Positions 11,490 through 21,972 of a DNA stretch of 64,000 nucleotides are shown here, one piece after another. Position 1 is the first letter of the stretch. Each line of letters starts with the position of its first letter. The position numbers were made by a program, and so were the translations under genes. Source of the stretch: Primula veris (lineage: Eukaryota; Streptophyta; Magnoliopsida; Ericales; Primulaceae); assembly GCA_963682055.1 (NCBI GenBank), contig OY821750.1, forward strand, positions 9,178,501 through 9,242,500. The letters run 5' to 3'. The notes under the pieces were generated by a model, which saw only the letters and a program-made list of their open reading frames with translations, was not told the origin of the DNA and did no database searches.

Positions 11490-14400
11490 CTAAGGTAGCT
11501 CAGATAGCCTACGTAGGCCAATCGCCCGTACGTGCTTCTGAAAAGAATGCTTTGGCAGTGACTTGGTGAACAAGTCAGCGTGGTTATTCTCTGAACCAAT
11601 ATGCTTCACTTCAATCTTTTGAAGCGTTTGTTGTTCATGTGTGAAGAACAACTTTGGCGAGATATGCTTAGTGGCATCACCTTTGATATAACCATTTTTC
11701 GCTTGATCAATCACAGCGGTGTTGTCCTCATAAATAACAACTGGTTCATCATGATCGTAAGCTAGATCACAGGTGCTTCGAATATGGCCAATAACTGCTT
11801 GAAGCCAGACACACTCTCTAGTCGCCTCATAGAGCGCGAGTAGCTCGGAGTGGTTAGTCGAAGTGGCCACTAGAGTCTGTTTACGAGACCTCCAGGATAT
11901 CGCCGTGTTCCCAATGGTAAAGACATAACCAGATTGGGAACGTCCCTTGTGCGGGTCTGATAAGAAACCAGCATCGGCATAGCCGACAAGGGTTGCGTTA
12001 TTTCGAGGATCAATGGAGCTAGATCCACTCGACGCAAAGGGATAGAATAAGCCCATGTCCGTAGTACCTCTAAGGTAACGGAAAATGTCTTTTATGCCAG
12101 TCCAGTGGCGGCGTGTTGGCGCGGTGCTGTGTCGAGCTAGACAATTCACAGCAAACGAGATGTCCGGTCTAGTACATTGGGCCAAGTACAATAGTGCGCC
12201 TATTGCACCCAGATATGAACACTCAGGGCTCAATATCTCTTCATCGTCCTCCTTTGGACGGAAAGGGTCCTTATTAATGTCTAGAGAGCGGACGACCATG
12301 GGAGTAGAGGACGGCTTAGCATCACTATGACTAAAGCGCCTCAACACCTTTTGGGTGTAGTTTTCTTGATGGACTAAAATTCCATCTATACGGTGCTCGA
12401 TCTGCAGGCCGAGGCAATACCGTGTCTTCCCAAGATCTTTCATCTCGAACTCCTTCTTCAGGATTTCAGCAGTTTCGAACAACTCTTTCGAGGTTCCTAT
12501 GAGATTCATATCATCTACATAGACTGCGATAATCGCATATCCTGAAGTGGATTTCTTTATGAACACGCATGGGCATAGTTCATTATTAACATATCCCACG
12601 CCGATCAAGTATTCACTTAGACGGTTATACCATATCCGTCCGGATTGTTTCAATCCATATAGTGATCGTCTCAGTCTAATCGAGAACGTGTTCCGTGGAC
12701 GGGAACTACTTGATTCAGGCAACTTAAGTCCATCAGGGACTCTCATGTAAATCTCTGTGTCCAGATCCCCGTAGAGATACGCTGTGACCACATCCATGAG
12801 TTGCATATTCTGTTTTTCAGAAACTACTAAACTGATTAAGTAGCGGAACGTTATAACGTCCATTACGGGAGAATACGTCTCATCGTAATCAATTCCAGGG
12901 CGTTGAGAGAAACCTTGCGCCACAAGGCGAGCTTTGTATCTAACAATCTCATTATTCTCATCACGCTTCCTTACGAAAACCCATTTATGACCAATTGGTC
13001 TAACATTGGGCAGTGTTGGAGCGACAGGTCCAAACACCCTTCGTTTCGTTAAGGAATCCAATTCAGCCTGGATTGCTTGTTTCCATTGAGGCCAGTCCGT
13101 TCTTCGCTGACACTCAGCAACGGTACGAGGTTCCATGTCATCATTGTTCATAATGTCAGTGGCCACTGCGTATATGAACACATCATCGATGACAGTCTCG
13201 TTTCGCTTCAAAATATCGTCTAAACTAGTATAATCGACAGATATTTCGAGGTTATCATGATGATTAGGAACTGGTGTTTCATCTGGAACACGCTCCTCTA
13301 ATACATCACCGTGATCCTTAATGATCTCGTGTGGCAAAACAGATGCGACAGGATTTCTCCTCTTTCGAGGCAGAACATCCTTGGAACCGGACGGCCTTCC
13401 TCTTTTTTTCGGAAGGGCGGCGGACTGAACGGCCGACGGCAGCGTTCTTTGCTCGGTGGGTACAACCGGAGCAACGTGTTCAACCGGAACACGGCGTCTC
13501 ACTGGGACGTCTATCCTTACAGGCACATTTGCAGCAGGTATATGTGATCTCGTGACATTCGCTAGGTCATTAAATGCGTCTGGCATTTGATTTGCAACAT
13601 TTTGCAGACCTAAGATTCTCTGCACTTCCTTATCACTATGTGCAGTTGGGGGATCTAGATGAGACATAGTGGGTACATGCCACGTTAATTCACGTCGTTC
13701 CTTATCAACGTTAACGTGCATTTCTCCCCCTAACGACGGGAAGAGTGTCTCATCAAAGTCACAATCCGCATGTCTAGCGGTAAAGAGATCGCTTGTCAAG
13801 GGCTCTAAATAGCGTATTATGGACGGGGATTCATAACCGACATATATGCCCCGTCGTTTCTGAGGTCCAAACTTGGAACGATTAGGCGGCTCAATTGGAA
13901 CATTGACTAAACACCCAAACACGCGTAAATGTGAGACATCGGGCTCATATCCAGTTACCAACTGGTACGCAGATAGTGGTTGGGTGGCCATGGGCCTTAG
14001 ACGGACCAACGCAGCAGCATGCAAAATGGCATAGCCCCACGCAGAAATAGGAAGTTTGGTGCGCATAACCAAAGTCCTAGCAATCATTTGCAATCGCTTA
14101 ATGAAAGCTTCTGCAAGGCCGTTTTGGGTATGAACATATGCAACTGGGTGTTCAAGATTAATTCCCAAAGTCATGCAATAGTCATCGAAAGTTTTCGATG
14201 TAAACTCCGCGGCATTATCAAGTCTAATAGACTTTATCGGATAATCCGGATGATGAGCCCTCAATTTAATGATCTGGGCTAGGAGTTTTGGAAACGCTGC
14301 GTTTCTTGTGGACAACAAAGCTACGTGTGACCATCTTGTCGATGCATCAACCAAAACCATGAAATATTTAAATGGTCCGCATGTTGGTTGGATAGGTCCA

Positions 14401-14705
14401 CAAATATCTCCTTGAATTCTTTCAAGGAATTGGGAAACCAATTTCGTAGGTTTCACACGAATTGGTTTGAGATTAGTCTTTCCAATCGAGCATGCTTGGC
14501 ATAGGCTTTTCGGATTAATCACGAAATTCTTTCCTCCAAGAGGATGCCCATGAGATGCGTTCATCGTTCGAAGCATCGTATTTTGACCCGGGTGTCCCAG
14601 CCGGTCATGCCATAACATAAAAGTGCTCTCATCAATCGGCGCCCGCCGAATGATTAGATTGCTTTCAAAGTTTTGGATTGTAGTAACATACCACTTGAAA
14701 GACAT
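11490..14705 (-). CDS. Copia pol: integrase, reverse transcriptase, RNase H
   Basis: A 1071-residue open frame. The GAG-pre-integrase segment has LWHDRLGHPG near residue 31. The integrase core shows the D,D,E set in GDICGP, RLDNAAEF and NGLAEAFIKR. RT begins around RPIGHKWVF, with catalytic YVDDM at about residue 728 and SLYGLKQSGR upstream. RNase H follows, with GYADAG, ATSTNHSELLAL, YEDN and the terminal ADLFTKSLP. It would copy element RNA and integrate the cDNA. The frame begins 51 nt inside the end of the protease frame, and the two overlap in different phases. The integrase zinc-finger region appears complete. No internal stop is present. Confidence 0.95.
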   Translation of the reverse strand: MSFKWYVTTIQNFESNLIIRRAPIDESTFMLWHDRLGHPGQNTMLRTMNASHGHPLGGKNFVINPKSLCQACSIGKTNLKPIRVKPTKLVSQFLERIQGDICGPIQPTCGPFKYFMVLVDASTRWSHVALLSTRNAAFPKLLAQIIKLRAHHPDYPIKSIRLDNAAEFTSKTFDDYCMTLGINLEHPVAYVHTQNGLAEAFIKRLQMIARTLVMRTKLPISAWGYAILHAAALVRLRPMATQPLSAYQLVTGYEPDVSHLRVFGCLVNVPIEPPNRSKFGPQKRRGIYVGYESPSIIRYLEPLTSDLFTARHADCDFDETLFPSLGGEMHVNVDKERRELTWHVPTMSHLDPPTAHSDKEVQRILGLQNVANQMPDAFNDLANVTRSHIPAANVPVRIDVPVRRRVPVEHVAPVVPTEQRTLPSAVQSAALPKKRGRPSGSKDVLPRKRRNPVASVLPHEIIKDHGDVLEERVPDETPVPNHHDNLEISVDYTSLDDILKRNETVIDDVFIYAVATDIMNNDDMEPRTVAECQRRTDWPQWKQAIQAELDSLTKRRVFGPVAPTLPNVRPIGHKWVFVRKRDENNEIVRYKARLVAQGFSQRPGIDYDETYSPVMDVITFRYLISLVVSEKQNMQLMDVVTAYLYGDLDTEIYMRVPDGLKLPESSSSRPRNTFSIRLRRSLYGLKQSGRIWYNRLSEYLIGVGYVNNELCPCVFIKKSTSGYAIIAVYVDDMNLIGTSKELFETAEILKKEFEMKDLGKTRYCLGLQIEHRIDGILVHQENYTQKVLRRFSHSDAKPSSTPMVVRSLDINKDPFRPKEDDEEILSPECSYLGAIGALLYLAQCTRPDISFAVNCLARHSTAPTRRHWTGIKDIFRYLRGTTDMGLFYPFASSGSSSIDPRNNATLVGYADAGFLSDPHKGRSQSGYVFTIGNTAISWRSRKQTLVATSTNHSELLALYEATRECVWLQAVIGHIRSTCDLAYDHDEPVVIYEDNTAVIDQAKNGYIKGDATKHISPKLFFTHEQQTLQKIEVKHIGSENNHADLFTKSLPKHSFQKHVRAIGLRRLSELP

Positions 14706-15055
14706 CTCAACTTCTCCAGAATACGCTTTTGGTCGTATTGAGTGGAGGTAATGTGAAGGTATTCAATACCATTTTCACGAGCAGTTTCAAGATGAAACTT
14801 ATTTTCTCGGATATCCTTAAAGCTCAACAAGGTACGACTGGACCTCGGAGAATATAAGGCCTCAGATACTTCAACAGGAGTACCATTTGACAACATGAAT
14901 TTAGCTTTACCAAAGCCTTCAACAAGGGTCGACGGGCCCGAAATTGTTGTCACTGAGGTTACTTTAGGCGTAAAGTTGATAAAAAACCATTTATCTTTTA
15001 AGATAGTGTGTGTAGTGCCACTATCAACTAGACAATCAACTGCCCCACAATACAT
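14654..15055 (-). CDS. Copia protease segment (separate frame)
   Basis: A 133-residue frame opening MYCGAVDCLVDSGTTHTIL, where D-S-G is the aspartic protease active-site triad. It runs through a typical Copia protease to about residue 110 and then reads out of frame relative to pol. The natural continuation of pol lies in another phase, so one small indel near 14710-14720 probably separates protease from integrase. Because the A of the first ATG sits right at the end of a T-rich spacer, the true N terminus is uncertain. Confidence 0.85.
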   Translation of the reverse strand: MYCGAVDCLVDSGTTHTILKDKWFFINFTPKVTSVTTISGPSTLVEGFGKAKFMLSNGTPVEVSEALYSPRSSRTLLSFKDIRENKFHLETARENGIEYLHITSTQYDQKRILEKLRCLSSGMLLQSKTLKAI

Positions 15056-15284
15056 GCCTAAAAGTATAATAATTTAAAGTCGGTCACACGAATAAAAGGA
15101 ATTGCTCAATGAAATAACTTTAAATTATACGAGAAATGTTCAAAACATTATCCATAAAACAAACCATAATCCAAAAGAAATGAACAATATCCAAAGGAAA
15201 AAACATAAACCGAAATGGAATTGAAATAACATAATCCAGGAGCAAAACAGCTCAATTATTAAAAGAAACGAAGAAAAAAAAACT
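15056..15284 (-). other. T-rich spacer between gag and protease
   Basis: About 229 nt of T-rich (minus strand) non-coding sequence separates the gag stop from the protease. It ends 'TATTATACTTTTAG' directly before the protease coding sequence, which looks like a polypyrimidine tract plus 3' splice site. The decayed relative has an alignable spacer at about 7380-7600, so the spacer is ancestral to both copies. I see no strong matching 5' splice site. Confidence 0.6.
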
Positions 15285-16280
15285 TTATTCTTCCATGTGA
15301 GCCTCAAAGTCAGGGGTCTCAAGGGTTTCTTTTGCACTAGCTTCAATCATGTTGGTTTCGACTCTTCTACCCTTGTGGTAGTTTTCGACTTCTTGGGGAG
15401 TTGCCCTACAAGTCCTTTGCATATGACCATTTCCACCACATTTATAACACAGAGTTGGCATAGCGGCCGGATCTCTTGCTTTGGGACGACTGGCCCGATT
15501 GTTCCTACCACCACGAGACTGCCTAGGAGGAGCCACAGGTCCTCGGTTCGGACGATTGTCCAAACCTCGCTTGGCTGGACGAGCATTACGCTCATCCCTG
15601 TTCCTTGGCTGACGGGACGACTGGCCCTTTTCTCGTTTCCCATATCGTGGACGAGGTCCACGAACAGCATTAGCATCAGGCATTGGAATTGCCTTTGAAC
15701 CAGCAGGACGAGAATTACTGTTCATCATTAAAATGAGACTATGCTTCTCGTCCAATAACAACTGGGTGATAAGCTCGGGAAATTTGGTGAATTTAGACTG
15801 ACGATATTGCTTTTGGAGCAAGATGTCAGAACTAGGAAATGTGGTGTACGTTTTCTCCAATAAGTCACTGTCGGTGAGCGTTTCACCACAGTATTGGAGA
15901 GTAGCACGAATTCTGCATACTTCAGCGTTATATTTTTCAACGCTTTCAAAGTCCTGAAATCGCAGATTCAGCCAATCACGGCGGGCTTCAGGAAGCCAAA
16001 TGGTCTTTCGGTGGTCGAAACGCTCTTTTAGAGAGTCCCATAATGCCTTTGGTGAGGTGGTCGCTATGAACTCAGATTTCATGGCGTTTGATAAGTGGCG
16101 GCGAAATAGAATCATCGCCCGAGCACTCATTTCACGCGTTACTTCCATTTCACGCTCCTCCTCATCATATATGACATCCAATAAGCCTTGGGCATCTAAA
16201 TGGTTTTGGATATCCTGACTCCAATCCAAGTAGTTCTTGCCGGCAGCATCCAAAATTGGAAAGTCAAGCTTGATTGACAT
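15285..16280 (-). CDS. Copia gag
   Basis: A 331-residue frame starting MSIKLDFPILDAAGKNYLDW. Residues about 5-190 form a UBN2/retrotran_gag-type capsid, with the KALWDSLKERF and RFQDFESVEKYNAEV stretches. A basic Arg/Asn/Pro-rich region follows. A CCHC zinc knuckle at residues 278-291 (CYKCGGNGHMQRTC) would bind element RNA. The length is typical for Copia gag with the knuckle retained. The frame is intact from ATG at 16280 to the stop. Confidence 0.93.
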   Translation of the reverse strand: MSIKLDFPILDAAGKNYLDWSQDIQNHLDAQGLLDVIYDEEEREMEVTREMSARAMILFRRHLSNAMKSEFIATTSPKALWDSLKERFDHRKTIWLPEARRDWLNLRFQDFESVEKYNAEVCRIRATLQYCGETLTDSDLLEKTYTTFPSSDILLQKQYRQSKFTKFPELITQLLLDEKHSLILMMNSNSRPAGSKAIPMPDANAVRGPRPRYGKREKGQSSRQPRNRDERNARPAKRGLDNRPNRGPVAPPRQSRGGRNNRASRPKARDPAAMPTLCYKCGGNGHMQRTCRATPQEVENYHKGRRVETNMIEASAKETLETPDFEAHMEE

Positions 16281-16849
16281 TTTTCTACAACAGGAGAAAA
16301 GAAAATAAAGACTGGATTAGTCATCATATAAAACAACGGGTTTATATGTTTATGGTTTGTATAAGCACAAACTTTATTTCGAAACGACAGGTTCGAAAAA
16401 CAAGTTTTGCTTTTAAGTGAAGAGGTTCTTTTTGATCGAACGACAGGTCGATCCTGAGACACCAATTCGGCGAATACATATCTATATAGACACATTCGGG
16501 GAAATTATTATTTACTCAACCCCTTTCGGTAGCTCTATTTGAACACGACCAGGAAAGACGGTGAGGGGGGTGTGCACGAATGCCTCTTAAAAACCGACCT
16601 CATTAGGAGAACGACTTCCGCCTTTATCTTTCCTAGACATCGTATCCAAATAGGTGAGCCTATTTGGGGAAGATTCATAATTTTTCCAACTTAAATGTGA
16701 ATATATACGATTTTCGCATTTTATATATGGCAATAATATTAAACATGATAGAGAATATCTATTTAGATTAAGCACACATATATAAACATGCAGTAAATAT
16801 ATTTTAGAATCTATCTAATCATGAAGTAGATTTGGTGTTATCAATATAA

Positions 16850-17115
16850 GATTATCAATCAATCCATAAAGATTCTAACATATCAAATCAAATCAATTTA
16901 AGATTATTATTCAATCCATGAAGATTATAACATATCAAATCAAATCAATTTAAGGTCATCAATCAATCCATGAAGATTCTAACATACAAATCAAATCAAT
17001 TTATGATTATCAATCAATCCATGAAGATTCTAACATATCAAATCTAATCAATTTATGATTATCAATCAATCCATGAAGATTCTAACATATCAAATCAAAT
17101 CAATTTAATTCAATT
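16850..17115. repeat. Five-copy minisatellite in the Copia leader
   Basis: Units of about 50-60 bp read 'ATCAATCAATCCATGAAGAT' followed by 'TCTAACATATCAAATCAAAT' and 'CAATTTA', repeated five times with few differences. Confidence 0.88.
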
Positions 17116-17672
17116 AACATGCAATTTTTATTCACTTGCCTTTTAATAAAAAAAATTAAATGCATGTGTGTGTATATTTACCAAATATTGTATCTTTATC
17201 AACCATATGTACTGTTTTCGTATAAGTATTATACTACAAGACCATGCGTGTAATTTCAGCAAACTATATATCTATTTACAGCATTATTACATATACAGTC
17301 CAGAATTTCAGACAAGTTTCAGTTTAGTCCTTGAGTAATTTTACAGCTTTCAGAGAATTACAATTCAGTACATACGTTTCAGTTTGTTGCAGATTTAATC
17401 CGACAGATTAATACATGTTTTACAATTACATGATTTTTGATTTACAATTCGGTTATACATGTAATAAGTACACAACTTTTTTTTTCTTCATGTAATAAGT
17501 TAACATACATACCATACCAAGATATATACTATTTGGACAAAAATAAACTTTTTGTTTATACATACATGGTAACAAACGTGTGTATTATCATGATTAACAT
17601 GCAATATTTTGTTATCAAACCAATTGAGTAAACATGCCTACACTATTCACAACATATTCATGATACACACTA

Positions 17673-17676
<4 letters not shown>

Positions 17677-17718
<42 letters not shown>
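17677..17718. repeat. Poly-T tract (T42)
   Basis: Forty-two consecutive T, then A and another T11 run, inside the Copia leader. The length may be unreliable in any assembly. Confidence 0.9.
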
Positions 17719-17720
<2 letters not shown>

Positions 17721-18055
17721 TTTTTTTTTTAAAACATACGCAGGATTGCTGTAACATTATTATATATCAATTTCAATTTCAATTCGTGCATAGTAATACG
17801 CAGGAAACATACGTGTTGTAATATGGCAGTAGATACAAACATGCAATTTGTGGCAGAGTAACATACAAACGTACAGTACAACTATTACTCGAATTTTAAT
17901 ACTTCTACAGTTAAAAAAAATTATATCCGTTACCTTACGCACGGTATGTTGGTGAAGGTCGATATAGCAAAATCCTTAAAAAAAATCCGGATAAACCTCA
18001 AGGTTTATTGAATATATAATCTGTACTTCGATCTCCGAGAGCAGTGCTGATAACG

Positions 18056-18259
18056 TGTTGTAATACACTATTAGCTATGTATTTAGGGAGACAGAAGTAG
18101 AGAGAGGGGAGAACAGTATCGTCTTTTATTAATGAATGAATATGAATGGATGATAAATTATAAGACCCCTAGCCCTTTTTATATAGATAGAGGGGTAGGG
18201 TTACAAGACCTACATGGGCCAATAAAGTATAAGCCCAATAGTCCAATTATCTTACAACA
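18056..18259 (-). repeat. 5' LTR of the near-intact Copia
   Basis: 204 bp, TGTTGTAATACACTATT to ATTATCTTACAACA on the plus strand. It matches 10701-10904 except for about four substitutions and is followed by the ATATG target duplication. Confidence 0.92.
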
Positions 18260-18264
18260 ATATG

Positions 18265-19476
18265 TTAGATTTTTACTATTTTTTACTTTTAATTTTGAAT
18301 TAATTTTAGGGTATATATTTTTGGATTCGTGTTAGGTTTTTAGTATGTGTCACACCGTAAATAATAATAGACTAGATTCACTGTAATGTTAATCGTTACG
18401 TGTTCATTCCAAAATACACTATTATTTAGGATGTGCCAACCAATAATATTTTTTAGTTTTAATTTTGAATTAATTTTAGTTGAGATGTTTTTGGGTTCAT
18501 TAATAGCTGTTATGTTTTTAGTATGTGACACACCATAAATAATAGTGGACTAGTAGGGCTGAACGAAAATCCAGAAAAACCGAACCGATAACCGAACCGA
18601 AAAAGACCGAAACCGAAAAACCGAAACTTTTTCGGATCGGTTTCGGTTTACAATAAAACCGAATCAAAAAAACGAAAAAACAAAAAACCGGAAAAACCGA
18701 AAAACCGAAAAACACCGAAATAATTGGTCTGGTTCGGTCTAAAAAATAAAAAAACCAAAAACGAAAAAAAAACGAATCGAAAAATCAGCTCGGTTTCGAT
18801 TTTGGTTTTACGAAAAACCGAATTAAAACGGACCGAAACCTGCATTAACAACGGGGACAGACTGCCTTGAAAAATTCAATACAGCAAGAATGGATGGCTC
18901 TCCCACACTAGCATGAAAGTTATTTTATTGTCATGAACTAGTCAACTAGTGAACTTTAGCTAGCCCCACAGGTCAAGTGGCAAAGTGTCTCGACTATTAA
19001 CTTGATTCTTCATAGTTTGGGATTTTAGTCCGAGGCTTAAGTTTCTATTCAATTTAAGTTGCTCTCTTTCTAGAGACGGTTACACGCATCCATAATAGAT
19101 ACACTTGTTTCGGTTCTCCAAAACTATCGTTGTCTATGAATTCTACTATATGAAAAAACCACTTTCATTTTCGAGTTATTGTGTTGTCTAAATTTTTTTA
19201 ATGTATTTCTAAAAAAGAATTCTAGTATATGAAAAAACCACTTTCATTTTCGAGTTATTGTGTTGTCTAAATTTTTTTAATGTATTTCTAAAAAAATTAA
19301 TGGAGGCTTACTATTTATGTCTTGCAAATAAATTTTGTAACAGTAAATACAATAACGTATTGAATTTACCATTGTGACCATTTACTTGCAAAAGATGAAC
19401 TGTATGCAGCCATTTTTTGTATAGCAGAACTATTGAAGTAATTGGTTTTCCGAGAGGTTAATTAACCGGTAAGATA
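18265..19476. other. Intergenic repeats, truncated hAT-like end at 18554 and 79-bp duplication
   Basis: 18265-18550 repeats the unit split by the Copia insertion. 18554-18850 starts TAGGGCTGAACG and is dense in 'AAACCGAAAAACCG', like the hAT-type elements, but has no right terminus. 18955-19040 contains 'GGTCAAGTGGCAAAG', a weak tRNA A-box-like stretch. No coding sequence is seen. Confidence 0.45.
19138..19296. repeat. 79-bp perfect-looking tandem duplication
   Basis: Two copies begin 'GAATTCTACTATATG' (19138) and 'GAATTCTAGTATATG' (19217) and run through 'GAGTTATTGTGTTGTCTAAA' to 'GTATTTCTAAAAAA'. They are almost identical, so the duplication is recent. Confidence 0.9.
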
Positions 19477-21972
19477 AGACTTAAGATGTTTTTTTTTTAA
19501 TCAGTATCATGCCATTGCATTAATCATAAAAATATTCGGTTTATGGGTCAAGCCCCATGATTTGAAAAAACGGTATAAACAAATTGTATATAGGAAATAC
19601 GACCCGATAAAACAAGAAGACCAATGTGTCAAAAAAGTTTAAAATCTAATACTAAAATCTCAAAAAATTTAGGAAGATTTTGCTATGATAAATTAACCCC
19701 TTACTGCTTATCACTGTAAACCTTATAACTCAACTTATCGCTCTAAGATCAGGGTAGCTAAGAGATTAAATTTAAGAGCAAAACCAAACTAAAAATCGAG
19801 ATTAATAGCCATAGAAATCAGCAGAAAACCATCAAATTAGTTTACAATACAAGATACGCATCCCTTTATTACAAGAGAGAGAATCACTTGCACTAAAATC
19901 CAAATGATTGAAGTACACAGACAGTGACATCTTTAGAATTTTTAACTAAGCAGCTCTTGTATAAACTTCTTAATGATAAATCTATAAAATACTAAACAAA
20001 CCGTAAGTATTTTGATGCAAATCTTCAAATAAATATCATCATAAGCTTTATAAAAGTGAGAAAGCCCAACTTGCCAAAGGCAATTTAGCAAATAAATCTA
20101 AGACACCAAGCTTCGGAAAGAATTCCTTGTAAGCTAAAATCAAATATTAAATTTTCCACCCCTAATACAAGGGGTTTCATTTTTTTCCAACAAATAAATA
20201 GCATGTAAATCCTTGTTAAATTCACAAGGACAGATAAGTAGTATTGATGCCATTAGCTCCTTGTTTTGCCATATAGTCAGGTTCTTGGTTCTGTTTCCTG
20301 TAAATTTAAATGTACCATACACTAGAACTCACTAAACTCATTAGCTTAAAAATATCAAGCCAAATAATGTTAAATTTAGGTCCACGAGATATACCTTTAC
20401 ACCACCGATTAGTAATAAGTTCAGAATCTGTTTCGATATAAAATGTCAGAGATCCATAGACATTAACAAATGAGGAGACCATTTTTTATGGTCATAAGTT
20501 CTACAAAGTATTAGTGTGAGTGGCTAGGCTAATAGAAAAAGCAAAACCACAAGACCTTTATCATTTTCCAAAATATCACCACACCTGTTGTTACCTGGTT
20601 ACAAAATACAAAACCGTCACAATTTAATTTTGAGCCTATCAGTAGGGAGACATTTCCAGAAAACTAATTTGGGTATTTTAATCTTATACGCAACCAGGGA
20701 GATAATTAAAGAAGCCAAAGTATAAGAGTGAAAGTTATTAATTTGCAGGTGATTTAGGTTTGTTCAAATCTCTAAGAAGAAACATCGTCCTTACGTTACC
20801 GATTTATCTTAAATATAAAAAAATTATTTTAAAATTATATACTATTAGTTCTTTTATCCATTATCTTAAATATACATGAAATCAAATATATCTCAAATAT
20901 AAGAGATCAAGATGTTCCTTATAATTAAAATAATGAGTTGTATAGTTGTGATAGAGAAATTGAATTTTTTTTTGATAATTTGTATAAAGCAAAACGTTAC
21001 CTTATAAGTTATAAAAATGTACTTTTTATTTTAAATATGAGGAAACGTCTAACTTATTTAATGTGGTTGCTCTAGTAAATTAATTTGGGTTGAAAAAAAT
21101 TAATAGAAGTATATTAAAATATAGTAATATTTAGTTATGATAAGAAATTTGATAGATAAGCTGAAAAATGTATAAAGTTAAACTGTTACCCTAAAAATAT
21201 AAAAGTGATGCTAATTAACTTAAATATGAGAAAAAATGTAAGAAAACTGTTGCAGCTGCTACGATTTATTTACTTTAATAATTATCCCGTGAAAATCCAT
21301 GTCATGATTATCAAGCCTATATTTGTTCTTATTTCGCCAAATTTCTCAACTAATTATAAAACGAACTAAAGCAGGTAAAAGCCCCAGATGAGAATTATCA
21401 CAAAGATTGCACCCCATAGAAACATAACTCCTTCAATTACCTTTTCTGAAATTATGTAAACCAAAAATATTAGCAAAATAATTACAGACCTCACAAGCTA
21501 CATCATTGTTACTCATAAGATGATTATGATTAATGCATTTAGAGACTATGCAAAGTCCAAAAATTTACCCAAATCACCATCCAATTTAATGGCAGAAAGC
21601 CATAATTTCCAAAAGCAAATACTAATTTTAGGGGGGTAGGGATGAGTTCCAAATATATTTAGCAATGGGGAGGGGAGGTTTTTTAACTCTGAAAAAATCA
21701 AAAGGGGCCCTTAGAAGTGAATTTAGTAATTTACCATAAAAAATATTGGGCCAAATTATAATGTCATCGCCCTTTCTAAAATTAGATCTATAATCAGCTA
21801 CTTTAATAATAAGAGAATTACTTCCCATTCGAAATAATAGAGCTGTATCCCACCCTTGAGAGTCGCAAACTTGATTAAGTAATATATGTGGGAACACAAC
21901 CGGAAAACAATGATGAAGAGGACCATTACCCGTCCAATTTTCATACCAAAACTCAGAGACTTAAGATGTTTT
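19477..21972 (-). mobile_element. 5'-truncated L1-type LINE with 16-bp TSD
   Basis: The duplication AGACTTAAGATGTTTT flanks the insertion (19477-19492 and 21957-21972), and a poly-T run (poly-A on the minus strand) sits at the left. Read on the minus strand, the body opens with SFWYENWTGNGPL. Next come KYIWNSSLPPKISICFWKLW (the zf-RVT zinc-binding region of plant LINEs) and a decayed RNase H (RVT_3) with FSISLATHTNTL, YIETDSELI and ADYMAKQGAN-like stretches. Stops and frameshifts are frequent, so it is inactive. Endonuclease and RT domains are absent, as expected of 5' truncation. Confidence 0.85.

Larger units (their letters stand above)
16281..18055 (-). other. Copia 5' leader and primer-binding side
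   Basis: A 1.77-kb untranslated leader. Next to the 5' LTR the minus strand reads 'CGTTATCAGCACTGCTCTCGG', the presumed primer-binding region. This differs from the usual TGGTATCAGAGC of many Copia elements. The leader includes a five-copy minisatellite (16850-17115) and a 42-T run (plus strand). No open frame is credible. Confidence 0.7.
10701..18259 (-). mobile_element. Near-intact Ty1/copia retrotransposon, TSD ATATG
   Basis: A 7559-bp element on the minus strand with paired LTRs (10701-10904 and 18056-18259) that differ at about 4 of 204 positions. It is bounded by TSD ATATG (10696-10700 and 18260-18264). The order is 5' LTR, leader, gag, T-rich spacer, protease, integrase, RT, RNase H, 3'-UTR repeats, polypurine tract (AAAGGGGGAG, minus) and 3' LTR. 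The order integrase before RT defines Copia. Low LTR divergence indicates a recent insertion. It is probably not fully functional, because protease and the rest of pol are in different frames. Confidence 0.95.

Noticed and set aside
10282..18850. Possible single hAT-type element with ends at 10282 and 18554-18850 split by the Copia
   Set aside because: Both ends are left-type (TAGGG on the plus strand), so they do not pair; each is treated as a separate truncated end.
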